In this document: positions 8,334 to 15,360 of the stretch, piece after piece
Layout of the letters: every line of letters begins with the position of its first letter
Position numbering within the stretch: the first letter of the stretch is position 1
Source of the DNA: Actinomycetes bacterium
Lineage (GTDB): Bacteria; Planctomycetota; Phycisphaerae; JAACET01
Assembly (NCBI GenBank): GCA_030614915.1
Contig: JAUXAG010000019.1
Span: 1-40,789, forward strand
Length of the DNA: 40,789 nt
Direction: 5' to 3'
The notes under the pieces: model-generated
The model's database searches: none
What the model was told of the DNA's origin: nothing
Seen by the model: only the letters and a program-made list of their open reading frames with translations
Program-made: the position numbers and the translations under genes

Positions 8334-8921
8334 TTAGTCCCACCGCCGACGCTTCAGCAGGGCCAAACCGCCCAGCAACAGCAGCCCCAGCGTGGCGGGT
8401 TCGGGTAGAGGGCCATGCACTGGTCCAAAACCCGTGCCTACAGGCAATTCCCACCCCGTGATGTGACCAACAGTCTCCGGCGGCACCGTTTCCACCATGA
8501 GCCAACCCACATCCTCAGAGCTCCACGGATGGTCGTAGCCAAATATAGCAGAATGCGTAGCATAGTCGGTATCTTCGGTCCACCAGCGGACTCTACCCTC
8601 CGTCAAGCAATAGCATGGCCCTGGAGAGACGCTTCCATGTGGAGTTTTTGTTCCATGGGCATGAGCCATCCCCTCGGACTCAACAGCGAAGTTCCAGTTT
8701 TCAGGTATCAGTATATTTGTGTAGTTATCACTATTCAAATCATTGGTTCCCAGCGTGAATAACATTAGCAGAAGTCCCCCAGTTACGTCATAGGCATACT
8801 GTCTGGGCCCACTGCCCCCGCTTTCGGTGCCCACGCAAAGGACCTGCGGAGCATCAGCCCTGGCCAACAATGCTGGACAAACCAGTTGCAACGCAACAGT
8901 AACTAGCAAGATCTTTTTCAT
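8334..8921 (-). CDS. PEP-CTERM sorted secreted protein (copy 1)
   Basis: The 195-residue protein has a Sec signal (MKKILLVTVALQLVCPALL, cleavage near ARA-DA) and a C-terminal PEP-CTERM signal: PLPEPATLGL, a hydrophobic helix, then the basic end KRRRWD. Such tails are recognised by an exosortase, which is not in this window. The mature domain is rich in Trp and His (GMAHAHGTKTPHGS, GRVRWWTED) and has paired Cys in 'GPCYCLT'; I do not recognise a family. The ATG at 8921 is chosen rather than the in-frame ATG two codons earlier because a GGAG ribosome binding site fits it and the paralogue at 8954-9559 has only this start. It is the last gene of a three-gene tandem family. Confidence 0.88.
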   Translation of the reverse strand: MKKILLVTVALQLVCPALLARADAPQVLCVGTESGGSGPRQYAYDVTGGLLLMLFTLGTNDLNSDNYTNILIPENWNFAVESEGMAHAHGTKTPHGSVSPGPCYCLTEGRVRWWTEDTDYATHSAIFGYDHPWSSEDVGWLMVETVPPETVGHITGWELPVGTGFGPVHGPLPEPATLGLLLLGGLALLKRRRWD

Positions 8922-8944
8922 TGCCATCTCCTATACTTTGCCAC

Positions 8945-8960
8945 CCTGCAATCTCAGGCC
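8945..8960. repeat. 16-bp junction repeat of the PEP-CTERM array, copy 1
   Basis: CCTGCAATCTCAGGCC occurs here, at 9583-9598 and at 10284-10299. It contains the stop codon of the upstream paralogue and lies 24 nt before the start of the next, so it marks the boundary of a tandem duplication unit. Confidence 0.75.
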
Positions 8961-9559
8961 AGCCTATGCCTACGCCTCAGCAGGGCCAAACCGCCCATCA
9001 GCATCAGGCCCAGCGTGGCGGGTTCGGGTAGAGGGCCATGCACTGGTCCGAAACCTGTGCCCACGGGCGCTTGCCAGTGCTCGTAGAATTCCGGCGGCCA
9101 AGGCATCCACGTGGTGGGCGTTGACAAACCCCAACCCACATCCTCAGAGAACCACGGATGATCGTAGCCGAAGGTAAAAGAACCCACGGCATTAGTTACA
9201 TCTTCCGTCCACCAGCGGACCCTACCGTAGGTCAAGCAATAGCATGGTCCTAGAGAGATGCTTCCATGTGGAGTTTTTGTTCCATGGGCATGAGCCATCC
9301 CCACTTGCTCAATAGCGAAGTTCCAGTTTTCAGGTATCAACAAATTTGTGTAGTTATCGCTATTCAAATCATTGGTTCCCACCATGAATTCTGTGATGGC
9401 GAATCCGTCGGCATCTACCTCATAGGCGTACTGTCTAGGCCCACTGCCACCGTTTTCGCTGCCTGTGCACAGGACCTGTGGGGGCGCAACATCAGCCCTG
9501 GCCAACAATGCTGGACAAACCAGTTGCAACGCAACAGTAACTAGCAAGATCTTTTTCAT
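8954..9559 (-). CDS. PEP-CTERM sorted secreted protein (copy 2)
   Basis: A 201-residue paralogue of the neighbouring gene, with the same signal peptide (MKKILLVTVALQLVCPALLA), the same internal blocks (NSDNYTN.LIPENWNFA, GMAHAHGTKTPHGS, GPCYCLT.GRVRWWTED, FGYDHPW.SEDVGW) and the PEP-CTERM signal PLPEPATLGL followed by a hydrophobic helix and RRRHRLA. The ribosome binding site GGAG precedes the ATG at 9559. It is separated from copy 1 by 32 nt of conserved junction sequence, which shows a recent tandem duplication. Predicted to be exported and attached or processed by an exosortase system; the role in the extracellular matrix is inference from the sorting tail. Confidence 0.88.
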   Translation of the reverse strand: MKKILLVTVALQLVCPALLARADVAPPQVLCTGSENGGSGPRQYAYEVDADGFAITEFMVGTNDLNSDNYTNLLIPENWNFAIEQVGMAHAHGTKTPHGSISLGPCYCLTYGRVRWWTEDVTNAVGSFTFGYDHPWFSEDVGWGLSTPTTWMPWPPEFYEHWQAPVGTGFGPVHGPLPEPATLGLMLMGGLALLRRRHRLA

Positions 9560-9582
9560 TGCTATCTCCTACACTTTGCCAC

Positions 9583-9598
9583 CCTGCAATCTCAGGCC
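9583..9598. repeat. 16-bp junction repeat of the PEP-CTERM array, copy 2
   Basis: Identical to 8945-8960 and 10284-10299; includes the stop codon of copy 3. Confidence 0.75.
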
Positions 9599-10140
9599 AA
9601 CCAATACCTGCGCCTCAGCAGAATCAGCCTACCTAGCAACACCAACCCCAGCGTGGCCGGCTCAGGAACCACCTCGAATTCAAGCGGCTGGCTATAGTAT
9701 GTATAGTTGCCCGGGGGCTCACCAATTTGCTCTTGCAGGGCACCTACCACACTATGTGTCCCAATGCTCAGATCATAGCCGTAAGTAGACGGCCCAACGG
9801 TATATTCCCAATCATGGTCCAAGTCCCAGTTGTAGGAACTCACCGCCCCAATGGTCACTTCCGTTAGCACTTGGAGGAATATCTTATCCGATGACCAATC
9901 ATAAACGTTGTCCATAATGTATGAAGCTTGCAAAGTATCACCGAATTGCAGCGTCACTTCGTAATCATTCGGATTATAGGCCGTCACCGAAACTGTGATA
10001 TCCTCTCCGAGCGAATACGACGGCTCGTCCGTGGCTACGCTAAGCTCGATTTCTGCCGCTTCAACCGAGTTGGCCGATACTACAAACACCATTACAACCA
10101 TCAAGATCAGGTTCCTCATCACGTCTGCGTTGCACTTCAT
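9592..10140 (-). CDS. PEP-CTERM protein with BsuPI-like domain (copy 3)
   Basis: From the ATG at 10140 (strong AGGAGG ribosome binding site) the gene encodes 182 residues. A Sec signal (hydrophobic core about 10-25, ending VEA-AE) precedes a domain that resembles the BsuPI intracellular proteinase inhibitor fold: an opening strand with 'EPSYSLGEDITVSVTAYNP', then VTLQFGD, DWSSDKIFLQ and a late 'LSIGTHSVVG'. The match is from memory of the family pattern. The C terminus is a PEP-CTERM tail (VVPEPATLGL, helix, RRRYWLA). The mature domain is unrelated to copies 1 and 2, but the tail and flanking junction are homologous. The frame stays open upstream to 10395, but that extension runs through a decayed copy of a PEP-CTERM tail and is not likely to be translated. 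Confidence 0.82.
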   Translation of the reverse strand: MKCNADVMRNLILMVVMVFVVSANSVEAAEIELSVATDEPSYSLGEDITVSVTAYNPNDYEVTLQFGDTLQASYIMDNVYDWSSDKIFLQVLTEVTIGAVSSYNWDLDHDWEYTVGPSTYGYDLSIGTHSVVGALQEQIGEPPGNYTYYSQPLEFEVVPEPATLGLVLLGRLILLRRRYWLA

Positions 10141-10274
10141 TTCCAGCCTCCTTTCTGCCTGTTCTTCGCAGGCACTTTTTGGACCTGACCTGCCGATCTC
10201 CGTGCCAACAATCCCGGCAATAACTGTCACAACATCTGTAGGATTCGGATTCTCTCTCTTCTCTCTCCTCCATA

Positions 10275-10396
10275 CTTTGGCATCCTGCAATCTCAGGCCG
10301 ATTTTCACCTGCCCCTCAGCAGGATCAGCTGCCCTCAGTAGAGGTCCCGCTCTCCCTGGCTCGGGGCCCCGGCTCAGGAACCACCTCGAATTCAAG
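10275..10396 (-). pseudogene. Decayed PEP-CTERM gene 3' end (fourth copy)
   Basis: This segment aligns with the 3' end of copy 3 (about 9574-9684): it shares the 16-bp junction repeat and an exact 26-bp block (10371-10396 versus 9659-9684) that encodes the residues LEFEVVPEP in copy 3. In between, small insertions and substitutions destroy the reading frame, and there is no body of a gene upstream. It is a remnant of a fourth member of the tandem family. Confidence 0.65.
10284..10299. repeat. 16-bp junction repeat of the PEP-CTERM array, copy 3
   Basis: Identical to 8945-8960 and 9583-9598; here it lies within the decayed fourth copy, 144 nt upstream of the copy 3 start. Confidence 0.75.
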
Positions 10397-10455
10397 GGGT
10401 TAATCCACTAATCCGTCTTTGTGTTACGCTTTTTTTGCGACAATTTCAAAAAAAC

Positions 10456-10484
10456 TGTAACAGACTGCTCAATTTGTGGATAAT
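10456..10484 (+). promoter_or_regulatory. Possible promoter of the sigma-sensor fusion gene
   Basis: GATAAT (10479-10484) is a good -10 hexamer; TGTAAC (10456-10461) lies 17 nt upstream but is a poor -35. The start codon is only 11 nt after the -10 element, so the transcript would be almost leaderless. Confidence 0.25.
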
Positions 10485-10495
10485 ACTAGGTAGAA

Positions 10496-12475
10496 GTGAG
10501 TCGTATTGATGATAGCAGTTGTCTCAAGCTGATCAAACAGGCCCAGCTTGGCGATCGGGCAAGTGTCGAGCGCTTGGCGGGTCTGCTCAGGCCTAAGGTC
10601 TGCGCGTACATCTATCGGCTCACGCTGGACCATCACTTGGCTGAGGACCTTTCCCAGGAAACCCTGCTGGAGCTGGTTAAGTCTTTTTCTTTCAGGAAGT
10701 TAACGTTTGAATCTGCCGGAATGTTTAGTTCATGGCTGTTTCGTACGGCATTGGGTAAGGTTCAGCATCATTTCAGGGACCAAGGCAAACGCATAATGGC
10801 AATGTCCGCAATCGACAACGATCGCTTATCCCGCGTCATGTCCAGCGATCATACGGATGGGCTAACCGCCTTGATGCGCAAGGAGTTGTCCACTGCTGTA
10901 TTCCAAGCTATCAGCGAGCTGAAGCTCAGTTACCGAAACGTTCTGGCCCTGCGGTGCTTTGAGCAGATGTCATATTCTGAGATTGCGGCTGTGATGGATT
11001 GCAGCGAACTCCACGTCAGGGTGTTGGTCTTCCGGGCAAAACGTTCGCTTACGCGGCAATTATCACGCCAAGGCTTCAGTAAAGCATTATTCCTGACGGC
11101 ATTGGGATTGTTTGGCCGAATCACCGCTCCCGCCGAGGCCTCGGCAGGCATCACCGTAACGGCCGCTACTGTCAAGGTAGGCCTGGCTGGCACGCTCGCC
11201 GGGACCGTTGGCACGACGATCGGCATAGCTGCTGTTACTGCTGTAGTTGCCACAGCTCTTGTCGTAGGCGGAATTACAGCTCTATCCAACGATAAGCCTC
11301 CCAAACGGTCTGAAGTAAGAAGTATTCGTTATGTTCACCACAGCCCCCATCCGGACCGTGCCAAAGCCGTAGAAAACATAAGTGGAGCTATCCGCGAGTC
11401 GCGGTTTTATTTTCCAGATGGAATTGACGGCCCTGTTTCCAGACGTAATCAGGCCTGGACCCCAAACCGGAAATTTCAATTCCAGGATTGGTTGCAGAGT
11501 GGCCAGGGTAGTTATGAGTACCAGCCACCAAGACATGTTATAATCCATAATTGTAATGGCGTTTATCCAGAGCAAACCTTGATTCTGCCTTCGGACCCGT
11601 CTGATTTCCGTGCCTTTGTTCACGAGGTAGAAGGTAGGAGAACGGCAGATATTACTACCTATGATGAAGAAACAGGCCTGCCTCTGAGAACACTAGATGT
11701 CATGTTTGACAATATAGAAGACTCTTACGTGAAATTCGAATACAACACATTGGACCAAGCGGATTTCCAGCACGCCTGGCCTTCAGATGTTATTGTAATA
11801 GATCAGCGAGATGCCATGCACAAGCGAGGCTGGACTTATTTCCGCATTGCAGGCCAAATCAATAATGAACAAATCTCGGGCTACGGCCAGATTCCTTTTA
11901 TCTATGACGCCCTGCGGGAGCATCCCCCTTGGTTGAGATTGAATATAGGCGACAGACTACAAATTGCTGATATCCCTTCGGGGGCGCGTTTAGCTAATTC
12001 CGATGGAACGGTAATTGCGGCTTTGCCCTCAGGCAGTTTCTTCAGAGGATTGCCTCAGCCTTGGATGGGAATACACACCCTCGACATTGTACGCAGAAAC
12101 GCTGCCAAACACAGACTGTGGTTTGAAACGAGACTATTGGACAAGATTGCGCAGCATCCGTTCTATAAAAGGGCAGAAGTTACGGTGTATAATGTTCGGC
12201 AAGGTATAGATCTAAGATTAACATATCTCATTGACATGCAGAGAGACGTCGTTGAAAGCATACGCATAGCGTCATCTTCTGGTGGTGGGATCGAAGCGCG
12301 GGGTGTGATCAGATTTGAGTATCTTGAGGATGTTGAACAGGTGACTGACGAATTTATTGAGCCGATCGAACTAATATTTTCAGAAGTGTCACCCAAGAAG
12401 AACATGGTCTCGTTTTGGCTAATGGAGTTGGCCCAGGGCGCACTTGGCCAGCCAGGGAACAACTCAGCGAATTAA
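10496..12475 (+). CDS. ECF sigma factor fused to a membrane helix and extracytoplasmic domain
   Basis: A 659-residue fusion. Residues about 15-95 form sigma region 2 (ALGDRA-type start, DLSQETLLELVKSF at 51-64, WLFRTALGKV near 80-89) and about 135-192 region 4 (LKLSYRNVLALRCFEQMSYSEIAA... with helix-turn-helix at 157-182). A Gly/Ala/Val-rich membrane helix follows (about 236-263), then about 395 residues with no recognised domain, probably outside the cytoplasm. Ordinary ECF factors are near 190 residues and use a separate anti-sigma; here the regulator is apparently in cis, a layout known from Planctomycetota. It starts at GTG 10496 and is divergent from the PEP-CTERM genes, so it may control them (inference). 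Confidence 0.85.
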   Translation: MSRIDDSSCLKLIKQAQLGDRASVERLAGLLRPKVCAYIYRLTLDHHLAEDLSQETLLELVKSFSFRKLTFESAGMFSSWLFRTALGKVQHHFRDQGKRIMAMSAIDNDRLSRVMSSDHTDGLTALMRKELSTAVFQAISELKLSYRNVLALRCFEQMSYSEIAAVMDCSELHVRVLVFRAKRSLTRQLSRQGFSKALFLTALGLFGRITAPAEASAGITVTAATVKVGLAGTLAGTVGTTIGIAAVTAVVATALVVGGITALSNDKPPKRSEVRSIRYVHHSPHPDRAKAVENISGAIRESRFYFPDGIDGPVSRRNQAWTPNRKFQFQDWLQSGQGSYEYQPPRHVIIHNCNGVYPEQTLILPSDPSDFRAFVHEVEGRRTADITTYDEETGLPLRTLDVMFDNIEDSYVKFEYNTLDQADFQHAWPSDVIVIDQRDAMHKRGWTYFRIAGQINNEQISGYGQIPFIYDALREHPPWLRLNIGDRLQIADIPSGARLANSDGTVIAALPSGSFFRGLPQPWMGIHTLDIVRRNAAKHRLWFETRLLDKIAQHPFYKRAEVTVYNVRQGIDLRLTYLIDMQRDVVESIRIASSSGGGIEARGVIRFEYLEDVEQVTDEFIEPIELIFSEVSPKKNMVSFWLMELAQGALGQPGNNSAN

Positions 12476-12557
12476 GAAACGATTTGTTTGTGCCCGGATT
12501 GCTTTTTGGGGGGTTGGGAAGTGGCAAAAGGGGGCCATAGCCGCTCAGAGAGAAAAA

Positions 12558-13376
12558 ATGGTCAGAAATGATACACGGTTTGCACCGCTAGAATTGCCTG
12601 CAGGGGGGAAATGTGAACGCACTGCGTTCACACTTGTGGAACTATTGGTGGTCGTGGCCATAATTGTCTTGCTGGTGAGCATCATGCTGTCGAGCCTAAA
12701 CCGGGCCCGCGAGCAAGCCCAGCAGACGGTCTGTCTCCATAATCTGAAACAATGGTCCGTGGCCTTGGCCCTTTACGACAACCAGAACGGAGGCCTTCCA
12801 ACTTTCTTTGAATCTGATAATACGGCTGATGTTACTTACACGATCGGTCCATATCTCGGCTATAACTTTTATGACTTCTGCGGTCCGGGTGTTCTGGGCC
12901 CGGGCGCCCTAGATATCGCACCCTTGGTTGGACCACCCATATGGCATTGCCCCACGGCCCCGGACAACCCTTATGGGTACGGCATGAATTACCCCAATGT
13001 CTTTGGTTATGCTGACAGAGACGTTCTGCCAGAGGGTCATAAGCCCTGGCGGATACATGAGATCCCCAGGCCTGCGGAGACTATCGCGATGGGAGACTCT
13101 CAGGTGTATAGGTTTCTATACGCACCCTACGGGCCTACTACCACGTGGGAACCAGATCTGGATTATGACGGTGATAGTATCAATGATACGAATTCGGGGA
13201 TATTAGCCTACTTGGCGGGGATTCACGGTTACGGAATACCCTACAATAATATCGCGCCTCGGCATGGGGATCGAATTGCTAATTGTGCATTCCTTGACGG
13301 CCACGCCGAAGGTATGCACATCAACGAACTGATGGACCCAGACCGGCGGCTCTGGGGCGAGGACCTTTGGGAGTAA
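12558..13376 (+). CDS. Prepilin-type protein with N-terminal methylation motif and H-X-DG C-terminal motif
   Basis: From the ATG at 12558 the product has 272 residues. Residues 22-45 are a type IV prepilin/pseudopilin signal, TAFTLVELLVVVAI, with Phe as +1 and Glu at +5; the residue before the cleavage site is Ala rather than the usual Gly. The C terminus has 'RHGDRIANCAFLDGHAEG', the H-X-DG motif of DUF1559-like Planctomycetota proteins, here with ten residues between His and Asp-Gly where nine are usual. These proteins occur in large numbers in this phylum and are thought to be exported through pseudopilin machinery. The frame extends 38 codons upstream, but the extension has no signal or conserved feature. 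A perfect palindrome lies over the signal coding region. Confidence 0.83.
   Translation: MVRNDTRFAPLELPAGGKCERTAFTLVELLVVVAIIVLLVSIMLSSLNRAREQAQQTVCLHNLKQWSVALALYDNQNGGLPTFFESDNTADVTYTIGPYLGYNFYDFCGPGVLGPGALDIAPLVGPPIWHCPTAPDNPYGYGMNYPNVFGYADRDVLPEGHKPWRIHEIPRPAETIAMGDSQVYRFLYAPYGPTTTWEPDLDYDGDSINDTNSGILAYLAGIHGYGIPYNNIAPRHGDRIANCAFLDGHAEGMHINELMDPDRRLWGEDLWE
12612..12632. repeat. 21-bp near-perfect palindrome inside the prepilin gene
   Basis: TGTGAACGCA (12612-12621) and TGCGTTCACA (12623-12632) are perfectly complementary with a single central base. It overlaps the codons for the prepilin cleavage site. Confidence 0.7.
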
Positions 13377-13473
13377 AGGCCGCTCGCCGTTGGGCAGATT
13401 GGACCGTTATGGCTGAAAGGGCGGAAGGCAACCATCAAGCCCTATTCCGCCTATTCCCATCCCATCTGCACTA

Positions 13474-13495
13474 CCAGCCGTGTGTTCAAAGTATA
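13474..13495. repeat. 22-bp direct repeat, right copy
   Basis: Identical to 8193-8214. It lies about 40 nt from a decayed PEP-CTERM tail (13537-13581), the same relation the left copy has to an intact PEP-CTERM gene. Confidence 0.7.
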
Positions 13496-13536
13496 GATTA
13501 ATAATAACTCATCACAACTGACGCTCTAACCGAAAA

Positions 13537-13581
13537 TCACGGCGCCCGCCTACCCCTCAACAGTACCAAACCGCTAATCAG
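13537..13581 (-). pseudogene. Remnant of a PEP-CTERM tail
   Basis: On the minus strand this encodes LISGLVLLRGRRAP and a stop. A 34-nt core is 28/34 identical to the tail coding sequence of PEP-CTERM copy 2 (LMGGLALLRRR). It overlaps the end of the upstream secreted-protein gene in another frame, so no protein in the window uses it. No PEP motif precedes it. Confidence 0.5.
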
Positions 13582-15319
13582 CGGCACCCGCAGCGGCGTC
13601 GCTCTGTGTGCCGCCAAACGAGCTTACGAGACTTCTGACGGTTTCGGCGGGCACAACGATGTCCACTCGTAAGGCACTGTCTTCGGCCGAGGCGCTGAAA
13701 GAAATGAGGGGAGCATCGCTGACTTGGCCGGGAGCTGCAGCGGGCATACCACCAGCGCCGGCCATCGTGGCAAACATTCCAATCATGGGAACAACTTGGG
13801 TAAGGTCCAAGTGAGCCTCGGCGAATCTGTTGGCCGGGAGCTTGGCCGCAGCCTGGATGATCCTGGGATCATCGGCCAGGACCGAGCCATTGCCCTGGGC
13901 AACGTTGATTGCCCGCTCCATCCGGCCGGCACCGCCCATGACAAACAGTACCTGCTTTTCGTTGGGGGCAGCCAGACGGAAGGTCATATCCGGTCCGTAC
14001 ATCATGGGCAAGACCTGCATTTGCTGAACCATCATGGGATCGAGCTCGACGCCGGGTTCGGGCGGAGTTATCTGCATCTTATAAGTATCGATATCCACAC
14101 CGGAGTAGTTCTCGGCTGCGCTGGTATAAATAAAATCAAGGGGCATACCGTAGGCCTTGGTCCACATGGCGTCTGTAGTAGTCTCTTTTTTTGATAGTTC
14201 TTTGTAAAGGGCAACGTCGGAGACATCACAGCGGGCGACCATATTGAGCATCCCGGTCATAGGACTGCCGAAATTGAAGGTAAAAGCCATGCCGGAGATC
14301 AAGGCGGCGCTGGCATTGGCGTCGGTAGTCATCTGCTGGAGTTGCTCGGTGGAGAACTTCTCCTTGAAGCTTGGCAGATTGGCGAACCTCTCCAGGAAGG
14401 AGTCTCCCAAACTTTTCATATTCTCAGGGACTATGCTGGCTCCGGCGGCCAAGAGAAAAGGTCCTGCGGGCAAGGCATTGTAGGTAGGTGCAGGCAGGCC
14501 CGCTTGAGCGTTCAGATAAGCTGCGGCCTGGGTGTCGACTTTGAACAGGACCCTTTCGGTCAGGACGGCGCCCTGGGCGTTTATATCCAGGGTCAGGGTT
14601 AGCTTGTCGGTCTGCTCAACGAGAGACTGGGCCAAATCCATATAGACTGAGAACATGTCCATGGCCGTGGCCATCTGAGGCATTTGGGCGGCTACGGCAG
14701 CCATCTGGGCGTTCATCTGGGCCTGAAGCGTATTAAGCGTCCGGATCATAAACGGGGCGGCACCTTGGAGATCACCGGCCAGAACGATCTGGCCTTTGTC
14801 GAAGGCTTGCCTGGCAGCGGGTATGATCTGAGGGGGGCCCTGGCCGGACAGCACGGCTACGGCGTGATCCGCTTTGGGGGAAAAGACTACAAAGCCGTTC
14901 TTGACGGCGACGTAGCCATTGCCGCCTTTGACCACTCCGGGGGGTAATTCTTCGTCGGTGTCCTGGGGCTTGGCCTGGTGAGCTTTGAAGATGGCCTGGG
15001 CATCGGCGGCACTAAAGAGCAGGGCTATCGGTGGTTCTGCAAATTTTTCAGGGTCCAGGAGAATAATCGCGGCCGGACCATTCAAATTAACCTGGCCGAG
15101 ATTCTCTTGAACGGCTGATAACGGGTTTTCCTCCGGTAGGTGCAAGCCTGTAGCCTCAACGAAGAGCATAATGTTATCGTAACTGGCCTGCAGGTTTTTG
15201 GTGGCGATGAAGCCGAAGGCATCGGCCGGGACGGCTGAGAGAATGTCCGGCTGAGCTGTAGCGGCTGTGCATATAAGCAACAAACAAAGGACAGTCGAGA
15301 TTGTCAGTGTGGCTTTCAT
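13574..15319 (-). CDS. Secreted protein resembling DUF3352, cotranscribed with the M56 receptor
   Basis: The 581-residue protein begins with a Sec signal (MKATLTISTVLCLLLICTAA, cleavage near TAQ-P). The mature part has the repeated hydrophobic-strand pattern of DUF3352-type proteins, opening with 'SAVPADAFGFIATKN' and a methionine/alanine-rich helix near 220-250; family assignment is tentative. The ATG at 15319 has a good ribosome binding site (AGGAG, 6-nt spacing); an in-frame ATG at 15364 overlaps the M56 stop codon but would bury the signal peptide. The stop codon lies inside a remnant of a PEP-CTERM tail in another frame, which suggests the 3' end of this gene was made by a rearrangement. 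It is the third gene of the blaI operon, so it may be what the sensor responds to or controls. Confidence 0.72.
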   Translation of the reverse strand: MKATLTISTVLCLLLICTAATAQPDILSAVPADAFGFIATKNLQASYDNIMLFVEATGLHLPEENPLSAVQENLGQVNLNGPAAIILLDPEKFAEPPIALLFSAADAQAIFKAHQAKPQDTDEELPPGVVKGGNGYVAVKNGFVVFSPKADHAVAVLSGQGPPQIIPAARQAFDKGQIVLAGDLQGAAPFMIRTLNTLQAQMNAQMAAVAAQMPQMATAMDMFSVYMDLAQSLVEQTDKLTLTLDINAQGAVLTERVLFKVDTQAAAYLNAQAGLPAPTYNALPAGPFLLAAGASIVPENMKSLGDSFLERFANLPSFKEKFSTEQLQQMTTDANASAALISGMAFTFNFGSPMTGMLNMVARCDVSDVALYKELSKKETTTDAMWTKAYGMPLDFIYTSAAENYSGVDIDTYKMQITPPEPGVELDPMMVQQMQVLPMMYGPDMTFRLAAPNEKQVLFVMGGAGRMERAINVAQGNGSVLADDPRIIQAAAKLPANRFAEAHLDLTQVVPMIGMFATMAGAGGMPAAAPGQVSDAPLISFSASAEDSALRVDIVVPAETVRSLVSSFGGTQSDAAAGAAD

Positions 15320-15360
15320 AGGATACTCCTGGATTTTTATGAGTTCGTTACATTTGTCTA

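Noticed and set aside
10141-10395. N-terminal extension of PEP-CTERM copy 3
   Set aside because: The extension contains the decayed fourth PEP-CTERM tail and junction repeat, and would place the signal peptide about 95 residues inside; the ATG at 10140 has a strong ribosome binding site.
13850-13885. GATGATCC/GGATCATC inverted repeat
   Set aside because: Eight-base arms within a long coding region; likely chance from codon use.
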